This document shows, piece by piece, positions 36,610 to 48,189 of a stretch of DNA of 64,000 nt (its first letter is position 1; the number at the start of each line of letters is the position of its first letter). A program made the translations under genes and the position numbers. The notes beneath the pieces were generated by a model. It did no database searches. It was not told the origin of the DNA and saw nothing but the letters and a program-made list of their open reading frames with translations. The stretch is from Hirsutella rhossiliensis (lineage: Eukaryota > Ascomycota > Sordariomycetes > Hypocreales > Ophiocordycipitaceae), in assembly GCF_020360975.1 (NCBI RefSeq), contig NW_025408676.1, forward strand, positions 1,178,001 to 1,242,000, given 5' to 3'.

Positions 36610-37154
36610 TTTGATGGGGGCATCTATACCCTAAGGAACACACAGCCCGCGCAGCAGAGTCTTTAGCAGGGTCCTTAGCAGGGTCCTTGGCAGGATCCTT
36701 AGTAGGATCCTTAGTAGAGTCTCTAGCTAGCCCTCTTCTTAATTAGATAATCCCTTGGCCCCTGTTTATCTAGGGAAAAAGGAGGGAAAATTCGGTTTAT
36801 AAAAGAGGTCTCTTTTCCTCCTTAGCTAGCGGACAGTATTAGCATTATCTTCTTCTTTTATTATTAGCATTATCTTCTTCTTTTATTATTAGTATTATCT
36901 TCTTCTTTTATTATTAGTATTAATATCTTCTTTTATTAGTATTATCTTCTTCTTTTATTATTAGTATTATTATCTTCTTTTATATCCTCTTTTACTAATA
37001 TACCTTTTTAGCCTTCTTTGCTTTTACCTTACCCTACCTAGTACTTTCTTATTTCCTTCGTTCCTATTAGACCCCCTCGTCCTTTAGTATCTAGCTACTA
37101 CTATTACTATTAGCGTAGGTATATCTTTAAGTATATACTATAGCTACCGTTAAA
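36610..37154 (+). repeat. Right direct terminal repeat (545 bp)
   Basis: Matches 34,116-34,637 with about one extra unit of the pyrimidine-rich repeat. TATA-like TATAAAAG is at 36,798-36,805. The inner part is CpA-rich (AACACACAGCCCGCGCAGCAG), while the outer part is RIPed (CTACCTAGTACTTTC where the left repeat has CTGCCTAGTGCTTTC). Confidence 0.85.
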
Positions 37155-39210
37155 CTAGATAGACCTAACCTTAAACCTAAACTAAAGCTAGCTTAGATAG
37201 CTAGCTTATAAGATAGAGTAATAACTAAGGCCTATACTAAGGTAAGACTTATACCGGCGGCGGTATAAAGGCGTTTACTATAGCCTATACCATAACCTTA
37301 GATCTAATTAAGGTTAAGACTAGCGATAATCTTAGCTAAGACTAAACCGCGATAGCTATAAAGACGCTACTAAATAAAGTTAAGAGCGCTAGTAAGATTA
37401 GTAGGCGATATAAGATAAGGACGCTTTAGGGCGGGCTTAGCGCTAAGAGAACTACTAGGCTATAGCTCGGCGTCGGAACTAATAAAGGGAGACGCGGTAG
37501 GCTCCTAAGCCGGCTTTATAATAACTATAGGTATAGCGATAATAATAAACTCCTTAGCCTTAGCCTTAGATAGGGCTTTAAATATAGCTACTACCTTACT
37601 TTTACCTTTACCCTTCTTTTTATTAAAAAGGACTAAGGCTAGACTAAGCTTAGTAAGATTAAAACCGCTATCCTTACTATTAAGGCTATTATTAGTAATA
37701 ATATAGAAATAGTTAGTAAGATTATTAACCGCTATAAGAGTCTTTTAAGTAACTAAGAGCGACTTAAGCTTAACCTAAGCTAAGGTTTTAATAATATCGC
37801 TAAACTTACTTAAGTACTTTTTTAAGGACTTATATATATAGTAGGTATTATTTATAAAATAGGTAAAAGCTAATATAAGCATTTTAATATTCTTAGCGAC
37901 TATAGCTAAATTAAGGGCGGATTTACTTAACGCGCCCTTACTTTTAGTAGTAAGGGCCTTTTAACTAACGTAAATATAAGTTTCTATAGTAGCGCGATAA
38001 AGGCGCTCTTATACTAAACCCTTAATAAGGGAGGGGCTATTAACCTTAGACTATACCTAGTAAAGGGTATAAGTAGCCTTCTTACCTTTAAAGGTAATCT
38101 AAAATATAAATTAGTATTAAACTTAGATAGTACTATAGTAAGAAAGGGTTACTTACTTAGTAATAAGACTAGTTAAAGTTAGTATAAGTAATATATACTT
38201 TAGCTTTTATAGCTATTAAAGTTAGCTAAAAATACTAAAAGTAAGACTAACTTAAGATAAAACTAAGATTAATACTTATAAGACTAGTTATAATAGCTAG
38301 CTAAGAACTTATAAGTAAGCTTATTAATAAGACGCTTAATATATATAAAATATAAAATAGAGCGCTTTAACCTTACTATAATAGCGACTTTCTTATAAAG
38401 AAGGGGTTTTAAAGGAGGTAAACTACTACTACCTAAGTTAGCTTCTTAGTTAGATATTATAATATAGCGATAAGTAAACTAAATATAGTACTAAGGAGAC
38501 CTAGAGTTATAGAAATAAGGTAAATAAGGTAGTAGTTAAGCTTATAAAAGAGATAGATAATAAAGAGATAAAAGGAAGTATAAATAAAACTAAGGGGGAA
38601 GGGTAGGTATATATATATATAGGCTAAGCGCGTATAATTAATAACTATAAGATAGAAGGTAAATATAGGCTACTATACCCTTAATTAAGAAGTTACGTAG
38701 CTAGATAGGAATTAATTTATAATTAGTAGAGCTAGCTAACTAAATTTTAATTAGCTAGCCCTACCTAAGAGTAACCTATACTAGCGCTTAGCCTAGTAAC
38801 TAGATATTATTTACCCTACTAATTAATAAACTAATAAGCTAACGCGACTATAGCTATATAGCTTTAATATAAGAGCTATAAGAAATAAAAGCGCCTATAA
38901 GTTAGGCCTTTAAAGAGAAACTACTACTTATAACCCTAGGCCTAGGCTAGCGAGCTTAGGCCGCGGCCGCTTAAGATAGTAGCGGCTATAGCCTAAGAGG
39001 GCCTATACTAAGATATTATAGCGCGGGAGGAGCCTATAGTAGCTAGCGTAAATTTCCTATATACTATTACTATAACCTTATTTAAAGCAAACTTATATTA
39101 AAAGAAAGGAGGGTTTTCCCTTAAGTACTTTAGTTTTTCCCTCTTATTTAATATTAAAGTTCTAGATACCTTACCTAGGTCCTTAGTATAATTTTAATAA
39201 TAATAATAAT
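37155..39210 (+). mobile_element. Tad1-like LINE copy C, 3' part
   Basis: Resumes after the 3-kb element with AGATAGACCTAACC, contains the family 3' region with the antisense frame (about 37,440-38,330), and ends in the TAA-repeat tail at about 39,195-39,210. Confidence 0.85.
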
Positions 39211-40482
39211 ATATATATAGCTTTAATAAATAGTATACTTAAGATAAAAAGGACTAAGACTTTATTTAATATAATATAAAGATAGATTAGTATTTAAGCT
39301 ATACTTAAATAAAGATTAGTCTTTACCTCCTTAACTATATTTATAAGGGACTTAGTATATACTATCGTTAATACTCTTATTAATAGGATTTTAAGCTTAT
39401 ATACGTTTATATATCTTTTAGTAATAAGGTTTCCTTTAAACTTAATATTAATTAAAGCGCTTAGAACTTTAGCTTTCTAGCTACTAAGCTATACTTAAAT
39501 ATAAGGTAGGTCTTATATATACTTAAGTAAGTAAAAGGGTATAAGGACCGTATTTATATATATTATAGGAATCGCTATAAAGTCCTTTAAAGTTATTTCT
39601 TAGTATCTTATTAAGAGTACTACTTCCTATATAATAAATTTATCTTTCCTTAGTTTTATTACTTTTAAAGTTTATTAATTAAATAGTCCTTAAGCTAGTT
39701 ATATTATACTAATTATATTAGTTATAAACCTCACTTCCTTTAGTACTTATTAAACTCTAAGGTACTTATAATTTAATTCTTTATAAGTAAGGTAAGTAAG
39801 CTTAATTAGTTTAATATAGTATTCTTTATTTTATTCTTTAACTTATATTAAAGCTACTATAAGTTTTCATTATAAATACTTAAGAAAGAGTAAACTACTC
39901 TTTATATTATCTTTAGCTACTTTTATAACTATTATTATAGCTTTATAAGGTCTTATATTACTCTTTACTTTCTTTAAGGCCTAGAATTTAATATTTTTTA
40001 TACTTTAGGCTATATCTATATATCTTATACTAAGTCTCTTACTTAGTTAAGAAATAAAGTTAATTAAGTAATTTAAAAGGATTAAGATTCTTTTATATAT
40101 AATTTCTCTAATAAATTTATTTATAAGTTTATTAAACTTCTTATTTAGATCTACTCTATATCTATAGTATATAAGGATAATCTTTAAGCTAGTTTTTTAC
40201 TATTCTTATTATCTCGATTTCCTTTATATTTTCTTTAACGCTTTATCTTTTCCTTTTATAAGTATTAATCCCTATTATAGTTATATAGATTATCTAATTA
40301 TATAGATTACTTTATTATATATTATTTATAATTATAATAACTAATATCCTTCTTACTTCTTTTCTTATATCGCTTACTTTTAGATTCCTTTACTTTTACT
40401 TATATAGGTTTCTATATCTTTAAAACTAGTTTAAGAAACCGGATTCTCTTTTACTAGTAGCTAAATTTAAGTAAGATAGTAT
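39211..40482. other. Unclassified RIPed DNA, 1.3 kb
   Basis: AT-rich, CpA-depleted sequence between the LINE C tail and a Copia-2 LTR fragment. Translations of both strands gave no motif I can name. The minus strand gives longer open stretches, rich in Lys, Gln-compatible stops and Tyr. It has no copy elsewhere in the window. It may be an old transposon or gene flank into which LINE C and Copia-2 inserted. Confidence 0.4.
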
Positions 40483-40616
40483 TATCGCGAAGCGTAGCTT
40501 AATTTTATAGTTCTTAGAGATATCCCTTAGTATAAGGGACTAAGGAAGCTAAAAATACTTAGTATAAAAGAAGGAAGAAGGAGCTAAAAAGAAGTATAGA
40601 AAGGAGGGTAAGAGTA
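40483..40616 (+). repeat. Copia-2 LTR fragment, plus orientation
   Basis: Starts TATCGCGAAGCGTAGC and matches, in inverse orientation, the LTR fragment at 62,860-63,018. No polypurine tract precedes it, so it is a 5' or solo LTR. Copia copy B inserted after 40,616 (GAGTA at 40,612-40,616). Confidence 0.68.
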
Positions 40617-43600
40617 TATAAGAATATACCCTTATATTCCTATTTTACTATTATAAAGAAATAATAGGTATAGGGAGGCTCTATAAAATAAGCTAGTAAA
40701 AAGAGGCTCTATAATATAGTTTAAGGGAATAACCCTTAAAGATAAAGACCTCTACTAGATATCTATACCTTCCTTTAGGAAAAGCGGGTTAAGATAAGCC
40801 TATCCTAATAAAATAAAATAAGCATAAAATGCATAAGTTAATTACGAGTAGAACGGATACCCTATTGCCTATTTTAGCCTGGCGGTTCCGAAGATATCCG
40901 CGATATAAGAATAGGTAGGGCATAGAACATTCTAGTTAAATCTACTACTTATACTAGAACCTATAGTCTTATATTAACTATTACGTTATAATTAGACCAC
41001 CTACTAAGTTAGGAAGACATACTATAGATAGAGCTTTTTAAGTACTATAGAAAGTGCTAGAAAGCTAACTAATTAGTCTACTAGTAGGCGAGCAATAGTC
41101 TATAAAAGATAAAGGATTTCCCTAGGAGTAGTAGATAAAATAAGTAAGTTTATAAGTATCCTTTATAACGCTATTCTTTAATATATTATTTAGCCCCTTA
41201 TATGCTCGTTATAAATTCCGGACGAAATCCTACCCTATACTCCTTCGACCGATCTTTCCGCTTACGTTATTAATTACCCGATTCTACGCTTATTACTTAT
41301 ACCTTCTTATAGGTTATAAGCCCGGCTTCTCTATAAGTTAGGTAATAACTTCGAAATTCTAATACTAACTATACGACCTCGAATTATCTAAAATAGGCTC
41401 TAGGGATAAGTTCGAATTTACTAAACCTAAGGGTAGTTCTAACTATACCTTCTAGGCTATTTAAATATAGGCTCTTTTAGTTAGGGAGAAGCTTTCTACT
41501 ACTATATAGTAAGAAAATTACTTAAAGATAGAAGAAGCACTTACTTTAATTTTCTTTGTATTAAAGATAGTCCTTTAACCTAAATAATATATATAATAAA
41601 TGCTAAAGAGGCGTAGGATAGGTTAAAAAACCTATATAACCCTATTTCCTTTACTTTAAATTACTTACTTATAAAGGAGCTTTTTAATACTTCGGTAGGG
41701 GATTTCGAATCCCTAGAAGGCTACCTAAATAAGGTAAAAGAGGTATTTAAGGAGCTAAAAGCATAGAATATTATAATTCTAGAAGTAGTTATTGTAGCTT
41801 AGATTTTAAATAGCCTTTTAGGCTCGTTTTCTAGCTATATAACTAATATAATATAAGCTCTTCGAAATAACTTAGAGGCTTTTAATCTAAAGGCTCTCTT
41901 TAGTAGTCTTATAGATAAATCTAAGAGGACTAAATTTCTAGAAAATCCGCTTAAGTAAGCTTTCTTTACTAATAAGCCCTAGAAAAAGATAAATATTATA
42001 TTATAATATACTTACTATAAGAAGAAAGGGTATTTAGTTAAATATTACTACTATCTTTACCTAGAAAAGGCCCTTAAAGGCTTTTTAAAAAATTTAAAAA
42101 ATTAAAATAAAGGAATACTTTTTAAGAGGCCTAGAAAACCTTCTATAAAAGGAAATACTATTAAATTAGACTCTTATCTCGATAAGAAGACGAAAAAACC
42201 CTCTTCTCTATATATATCGGAAGTAGAAAAAATAGAAATCGATAATTAAACGGACGAAGAACTAAAAATCGATTTTTCTATTCCTCCTCTTACCCTTAGA
42301 GGTTATAAAAGCTCTAAAGAAGAAGTAAAGGTATATATCTCTTCGAATATCCTTAAAAAAGCCGTATTTAATAATAGGTAAATAGGACCTTTAAATTCCT
42401 CTCGAATTAAAGACCTTATATATAAGGTAAAAGAGAAGGAAATCCCCTATAAAACCTTAGAGAATAGAAATTTCTATAATTTTATATATAATACCGGTGC
42501 TACTAAGTATATAGTATTAGAAAAGAAATTCCTTATTAATTTTTAAACTATCTCTACTAAGGTTTATTAGGGAAAGGCATCTTATATAGTTATTAAAGGC
42601 TATAGAGATTTTCTTTTTAGATTTCTAAATAATAAAAGGCTATTTATCTTAAGAAACTGCCTTTTTATACCTAAATTAAGGGTAAATATTATAAGCTAAT
42701 TATATTTTAAAAATACTTATGCCTTTATTAATAGTAAGGGAATTTTCCTACTAAATAACTAAGCTAATATTATATTTAAAGGAAAATAGTAAGATAACCT
42801 TTATATCTTCTTTTTAGAAATTCCTTTCTTAAAGAAAAAGACATTCCTATATAATATTAATAATATAAGGAATAATATAAGGGACCTTAACTTTTATTTA
42901 TAGCATTTAAGGCTAGGATATATAAGTCTTAAAGCCTTACTAGAAACCTTTAAAAGATATAATAAAGATATAACTATCCCTAAGAAGGATATTATAAAAA
43001 TTAAAGAATATAAGGCTTATATTAAAGTAAAAGCAACTAATAAGAGGAATAAATCCCTATCTAATAAGGTATATAATTACCTTAATAGAGTTACTATTAA
43101 TATTTAAGGACCTATAAAGACCCCTACTTATAATAAATATACCTCCTTTATATCCTTTTTAGATATAGGGATAAGATATTTAGAAATATCTTTAATAAAA
43201 TCTAAGGTAGAAGCCCTAGATAAATTCTTAGAATATAAAGCTTTAGTTAAAAATAACTAGGATAATATTACTATAAAGGAAGTCTTTTTAGATAACGTAA
43301 AAGAATTCCTATATAAATAAAACCCTACTGCTTAAGAAAGGGAATAAAATATTATACTAGCCCTCCTAGGACTCTTAAATTAAACGGAGTAATAGAGAGG
43401 ATTAATAGGACTATTTTAAATAAAGTCCGAGCTATTTTATTTATAGTAAAACTGCCTAAATATCTATAGGGAGAAGCTATTTTAATAGCAGCCTATTTAT
43501 ATAATAGGACCCCTTACTTATAAATAAGCTTTTAAACTCCTATAGAGAAGAAGGAAAATAAATCTTTAGCCTTAAAAGACTTAGAGAAAATTAAGACCTT

Positions 43601-44530
43601 CGGAAGTACTATTTATTATAAAAATAAAGACCCCTTAGATAAGCTAAAGATAAGAGCTTATAAGGGTATTATTATAGGCTATACTAAAAATGCTTATAAA
43701 ATATATAACTTTTCGAAAAGAAAGGTAATAATTTCTAGAAATTATTATCCTAGAAAATAAATTTATAGAAAATTAAAAGGAAGAAGACCTTAAGGACTTT
43801 AACTTTAATACCTTACCTTCTATAAATAAGGTCCCGGATAATTATTTATAAAGGGAACCTAGATATAAAGAAGGTAATAACTCTTTTTTAGATAAAAAGG
43901 AAAATAACCCTCTTATAGAGAAGGAAGATAACCCTTTTATAGAGAAGGAAGATAACCCTCTTATAAAGAAAGAAGATAACCCTCTTATAGAGAAGGAAGA
44001 TAACCCGTTTATAAAAAAGGGAAATAATCCTCTTTTAGAAAAGGGATTAAATAAGGATCTAAAAATCCGTATTAATATACCTAAGAAGCTAAACGGATTT
44101 TATAAAGACTATATCGTATACCCTAAAATAAATATTATATTAAATAGTAAAAGTAAAGAGATTATTCTATCTTTACTAGAAAATAAGGATCTTATAGAGC
44201 CTAAAACATTTAAATAAGCTATAAATAGCTTAAAAGCTATAGAATAGAAAAGAGCTATATTTCTAAAAATAGAAGAGCTCTTAAACTAAAATACCTAGGA
44301 ATTAAAGCCTCTTCCTAGTAATAAGGAGGCCTTAAGCGGCCGTTAGGTCTATAAAATAAAGGGGGATAATAATAATAATATTATTAAATATAAAGCCCGT
44401 TATATAGTATAAGGATTTAATTAGGTCTATAGCCTAGATTATTTAGAAACCTTTTCTATAATAGTAAGACCTAAATCTATTAAAATACTACTTATAATAG
44501 CTATTTCTAATAATTATACTTTACTATAAT
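40617..44530 (+). mobile_element. Ty1/Copia copy B, truncated
   Basis: Same family as 18,932-25,112: a 695-bp 5' LTR (40,617-41,311), primer-binding-site-like GGTTATAAGCCC, gag, protease (NTGATKYI-like), integrase, the octapeptide repeat array and the start of RT. Similarity ends at 44,530 inside RT (ACTATAAT), with RT box, RNase H and 3' LTR missing. The missing part may lie right of the window, because the break is the edge of a Copia-2 LTR. Stops match RIP-type changes. Confidence 0.85.
43904..44047 (+). repeat. 24-bp tandem repeat in Copia copy B (about 6 units)
   Basis: Same array and position as 22,223-22,366, encoding the acidic octapeptide between integrase and RT, with independent substitutions between units. 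Confidence 0.83.
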
Positions 44531-44853
44531 TCTCGTAAAGAGAGATATAAGAAGTATATAAAAATATATAAAGGTAAAATTAGGAGTAAGGGGTCGGATA
44601 GGTAGGGCAGAGAGATTTAATTCTTATAGGAGTAGTAATTATAGTAGGGGAGTAATTATTATATTGCCTTAATTATCCTTCTTTCCTTTATCTAACGCCC
44701 CTCTTTATACCTATCTAGCCTCTTAATTAATAAAGAAGATCCTACTTAAAGAAGCTACTAATATCCTTTCGACTACCGAGCTTTTTACTAGTTTTTTCCC
44801 CTCCTTTCTAGCCGTTACTAGTATATCTATCTTATCTCTCGCTACCTTTATAG
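44531..44853 (-). repeat. Copia-2 LTR, distal fragment
   Basis: About 320 bp between the Copia B break and the Gypsy B LTR. Position, and the fact that Gypsy B splits it from 62,860-63,018, suggest it is the rest of the Copia-2 3' LTR (about 480 bp in total). There is no second full copy in the window to prove this. Confidence 0.5.
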
Positions 44854-45308
44854 TATAACGACCGGTGTTATTCCTAAGGGATAAACCTATCGAGGGGTTT
44901 ATATTAGTAGATATAATAGGGCATAGTCTAAGTAATAATATATATATTACGTTAGTAATAAGTTAGAGGTCGTAGACCGTAGACTATAACTAGGTAATTA
45001 GAATTAAAGATAGAATCGTAATAAAGATCTATATTATATTAAAAGCTAGAGAGCTATCTATTTAAAGGAGTAAAAGTAGGTAGCTATATATACTTATAGA
45101 GACTATCCTTAGATTATAGGCCTAGCTATAATCCCTAACGTTAGATTATATAGAGCGTAGTAATCTTATTAATCTTAGATTACTTAGATCTTTATAATCC
45201 CTTTAATCCTATATCTATTAAATAGTTATACCGACTATTTATCTATTAGACTATATTATATACTTAACGCGGTCGACTATTAGCGGCCTAGTAGCTATAG
45301 TCGTAATA
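44854..45308 (-). repeat. 3' LTR of Gypsy copy B (455 bp)
   Basis: Reverse complement of the family LTR, with a 5-bp insertion relative to copy A (TATTATATTAAAAGC). The pyrimidine-rich complement of the polypurine tract follows at 45,309-45,330. Confidence 0.9.
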
Positions 45309-45754
45309 CGATATCTCCCTTCCTTTTAGTCTTATCTATAAGACCTACTATAGCTACCTTAGCCGCTATATATAAATATACCCTTATCGCGTTATATATA
45401 AGTATATCGTTCCTTATTTCTTTATCTTTTTAGGATATACTACTAATAGTATATTTAGTTATATACTAAAAAATCGTTCCTAAAAAGCCTTTAAGCGCGC
45501 TGCTCTTACTAAATATATTAACCTAAGTAGAGATCCTATTAATATACTATATACTTAATACTTTAAAGCGAAGAAGATAAATTATTAGATAGCCGAAAAT
45601 TCTTCGCGCTATAATAATTATATTACTAGTAGTTATCCCTATTATAATAGTATTTTAGTAGCCTCTTCTTATAAGTATCTTTTAATTCTTTCTATATATA
45701 GTAGCTAATATATTTCTTTTAGTAACTAAATTATTAGTAGAGTAGTATAGGCTA

Positions 45755-46126
45755 TATTCTAAAGAGGAGGAAGCTAGGAAAGCCTTATTAAAGCTTTAGG
45801 TATAGCTTATAAACCTTTAGTCGTAAATATCTATTACCGTTAATCGTTTAGCTTATATCTAAAAGATTTAAAATCGTATAAAGGAAAAGAGTTCTAAGTT
45901 ATTTTATTATAGTATCTAAGAAGTAAATACTAAGGATAGCGTTTTACCTACGCTTAATATATATAAGTATTAGGTAGTAAATAATTTATAATCGTTAAGC
46001 GTTCTTAACGAGGTAAATTAGTCCTTATTTAGTATAAGTAAGGAGTTTATAGATCTTAGTCTTTTAATCCCCCTTAAACCTTTTAGTAAAATTATCGAAG
46101 TAGAGAGCTATAGTAAGTTAAGTGCT
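45755..46126 (+). other. Antisense coiled-coil-like open frame in Gypsy B 3' region
   Basis: Plus strand, opposite to pol. A frame of about 124 codons contains KEEEARKALLKL followed by heptad-like Leu/Ile spacing, then NRIKEKSSKLF, TKDSVLPTLN and PFSKIIEVESYSKLSA. Its few stops are TAG/TAA at positions that RIP could have made from CAG/CAA. Weaker continuity extends left to about 45,480. The minus strand of copy A at 10,440-11,130 carries the same frame. Some fungal Gypsy elements are known to give rise to predicted coiled-coil proteins from this region. No function can be assigned. Confidence 0.5.
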
Positions 46127-46129
46127 TAA

Positions 46130-47720
46130 GTAGTTCCTAGGTATTTTCTTTTAGTCTATATCCCTTTTACTTAATAAGGTATTCTTATTACTAACCTTAT
46201 TTTTTTATATTTAGTATTTATTTTACTTTATATTCTTAATCGTTATTAACTTTAATTTTTTCCTATAGTTTAGCGTTTTATAGTATTAGTTTTAATAATA
46301 ATATATAAAATATCGGGTATATCTATATTATTATTAATAGCGAAAGTTCGTAGTTAACTTTTAAAATAGTTTTCTTAACCTTAAATAGTCTAAGTTTTTT
46401 AAAATCTAATTTATTACTTAGTTATTTTATTTTAATATTTTATTATATAAGGTAAACTATATCTCCGTCTTAAAAGATTAGTCCCTATAATCTTTTCCGA
46501 TTATAGTAAGTAGATATTCGTTTTCTAATAAATTAAAGTTCTTATTATATTTCTTTATATAATTTTCGTAGCTAATCTACTTATAGTATCGCTCGTTCTA
46601 CTTATAGTCTTTATTAAGTAACCTTAAATACTTCTAGGTTATATCTATAATTAGCGTATACTAGTAAGAGCTTAGTTATTTCTATAACTAAGCTATTATA
46701 AGCTAGTTATATTATTAGTAGCTATTTAACTTAATTGTTTTATTTATAGCTAATATAGTATTATAAATATTATTTAAGCGTTTAGTTAAGTCGTTCTATT
46801 TATCTATCTATTTATAGGTAATAAGCTATACTAAGCTTATATTTTATCCTTAATTATACTATAAGAGCTTACTAAAATTTAGCTATAAATATACTTCTTT
46901 TATTAAAGATAATCTTATTTAATAGTCTATAATTACTAATAATTATTCGTAGGAATATATATACTAGCTTTTTTATATTACTTACTTCTTTATATAGTAA
47001 AAAGTATCTATACTTTATTAATTTATTAGTAATAACGAATATACTATTATACTTAACGTTAGTTATAGGTTCTTTTAACGGTAGTAGCTTTATAATATAG
47101 TCGAAAGCTATTAAATCCTATAGTTTCTTTAGTACTAGTAGCGGTTATAATTCTCTATATAGCTTTTATCGTTTAGCTTTACTTTATATATAAAGTTTAT
47201 ATTCTTTAATAACTTATTATATTACTTCCTTAAGCTATAAGAAGTTATATTATTATTTAATCTATTTTATTATTCTTTAGATTCCTTAGTATCTATATAT
47301 TAGATATTTATATATATCTTATATAACTTTATCTTATAATCCTAGTAATATCTAGATTTTATTTTTATATATTAAAACTTCTAAATATTCTATATTATAT
47401 CCCTTTAATACTTTATATTCTTTTATCTATTTTAGGATCTCTTAGTATATTAAGTCGTTAGGTTATATTTTAAATATTATATTTAGCTATTATTACTAGT
47501 AGTTCCTATTTTTATTAATTTCTAGGAGCTATCTTTTTACTATAGGTGCCCTTATATTATAGTTACTTCGTCGACTAAGGGTATTAGCTCGACCGTTTTC
47601 TATTCCTTTTCTATAAATTATTTTATAGTTAAATTCTAATAAGTATTCTACTTATTAAATCTATCGTCCGTTTAACTATTATATTATTATAAAGTATAAG
47701 ATATTTTTATAATCTATATA
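46130..47720 (-). pseudogene. Gypsy copy B: chromodomain, integrase and part of RNase H
   Basis: Reverse-complement equivalent of copy A 8,835-10,440. Chromodomain lies near 46,130-46,260 and integrase core and zinc-binding region near 46,560-47,330. The RNase H end runs to 47,720, where the pogo-like element inserted at a TA. Stops are dense. Confidence 0.8.
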
Positions 47721-47821
47721 CCCGTTGATCTTGGTGTGGGGCCACAGCAGCCCAACTAAGTGTCTTCGCCACTTAGTTGGCCCAAAAAATCCGGCACAGC
47801 CCAAAAAATCCGGCACAGCAG
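47721..47821 (+). repeat. Left TIR of the pogo-like element
   Basis: 101 bp. It contains an inner palindrome, CCAACTAAGTG-n7-CACTTAGTTGG (47,751-47,779), then two tandem copies of CCCAAAAAATCCGGCACAG (47,781-47,818), which are likely transposase-binding repeats. Confidence 0.95.
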
Positions 47822-48189
47822 GGTCCTCAATTTGGGGTGCAAAATCAAGGGAAATTCTACGCTTCGCTTCATGGTGCCGTCAATGCGACTTCAAATAGCT
47901 AAAATATACATGTGATCAATAGCTGCGGATCACCTAAAGACGCAAGTAACAACGAAAAGTGAAAAATCACGTCTTTGGGCCTATTTAGGAGCTGCCGCCT
48001 TCCAGTCGAAGAGATAGGAAGACCGCGTTTGTGAGTCCAAATAGACGTATTATGTAGTAATTTCGCCTGTTGTGCGTCTCTGAGAGCTATTTTATCCATA
48101 CCTGTGTTCCTGGAGCGTCTGCTGTATCTTGTTGGACGATCGGGTGCGCGGTCGAGGGCATGGTGTATCGACTACCGCTTCAACCGCTG

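Larger units (their letters stand above)
34116..37154. mobile_element. Non-autonomous element with long direct terminal repeats (3,039 bp)
   Basis: Direct repeats at 34,116-34,637 and 36,610-37,154 bracket a 1,972-bp core. Outer ends are TTTAACGG...CCGTTAAA and the inner 3' repeat starts TTTGATGG, so the ancestral ends were probably TTTGACGG...CCGTCAAA, an 8-bp inverted repeat. CTAG flanks it (34,112-34,115; 37,155-37,158; the match extends to AACTAG). Uninterrupted LINE copies confirm the empty site. The core encodes no RT, integrase or transposase that I can recognise, so it resembles a LARD/TRIM-type LTR derivative. The lack of TG...CA ends leaves the class open. Confidence 0.75.

Noticed and set aside
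34593..36666. Several 60-144-codon open frames on both strands as genes
   Set aside because: They overlap each other in conflicting frames, consist of low-complexity or tandem-repeat sequence, and lack recognised domains. Some lie across the terminal repeat.
31490..39230. Target duplication of LINE copy C
   Set aside because: The best shared string around its ends is TTAATAAA, too short and AT-rich to claim.
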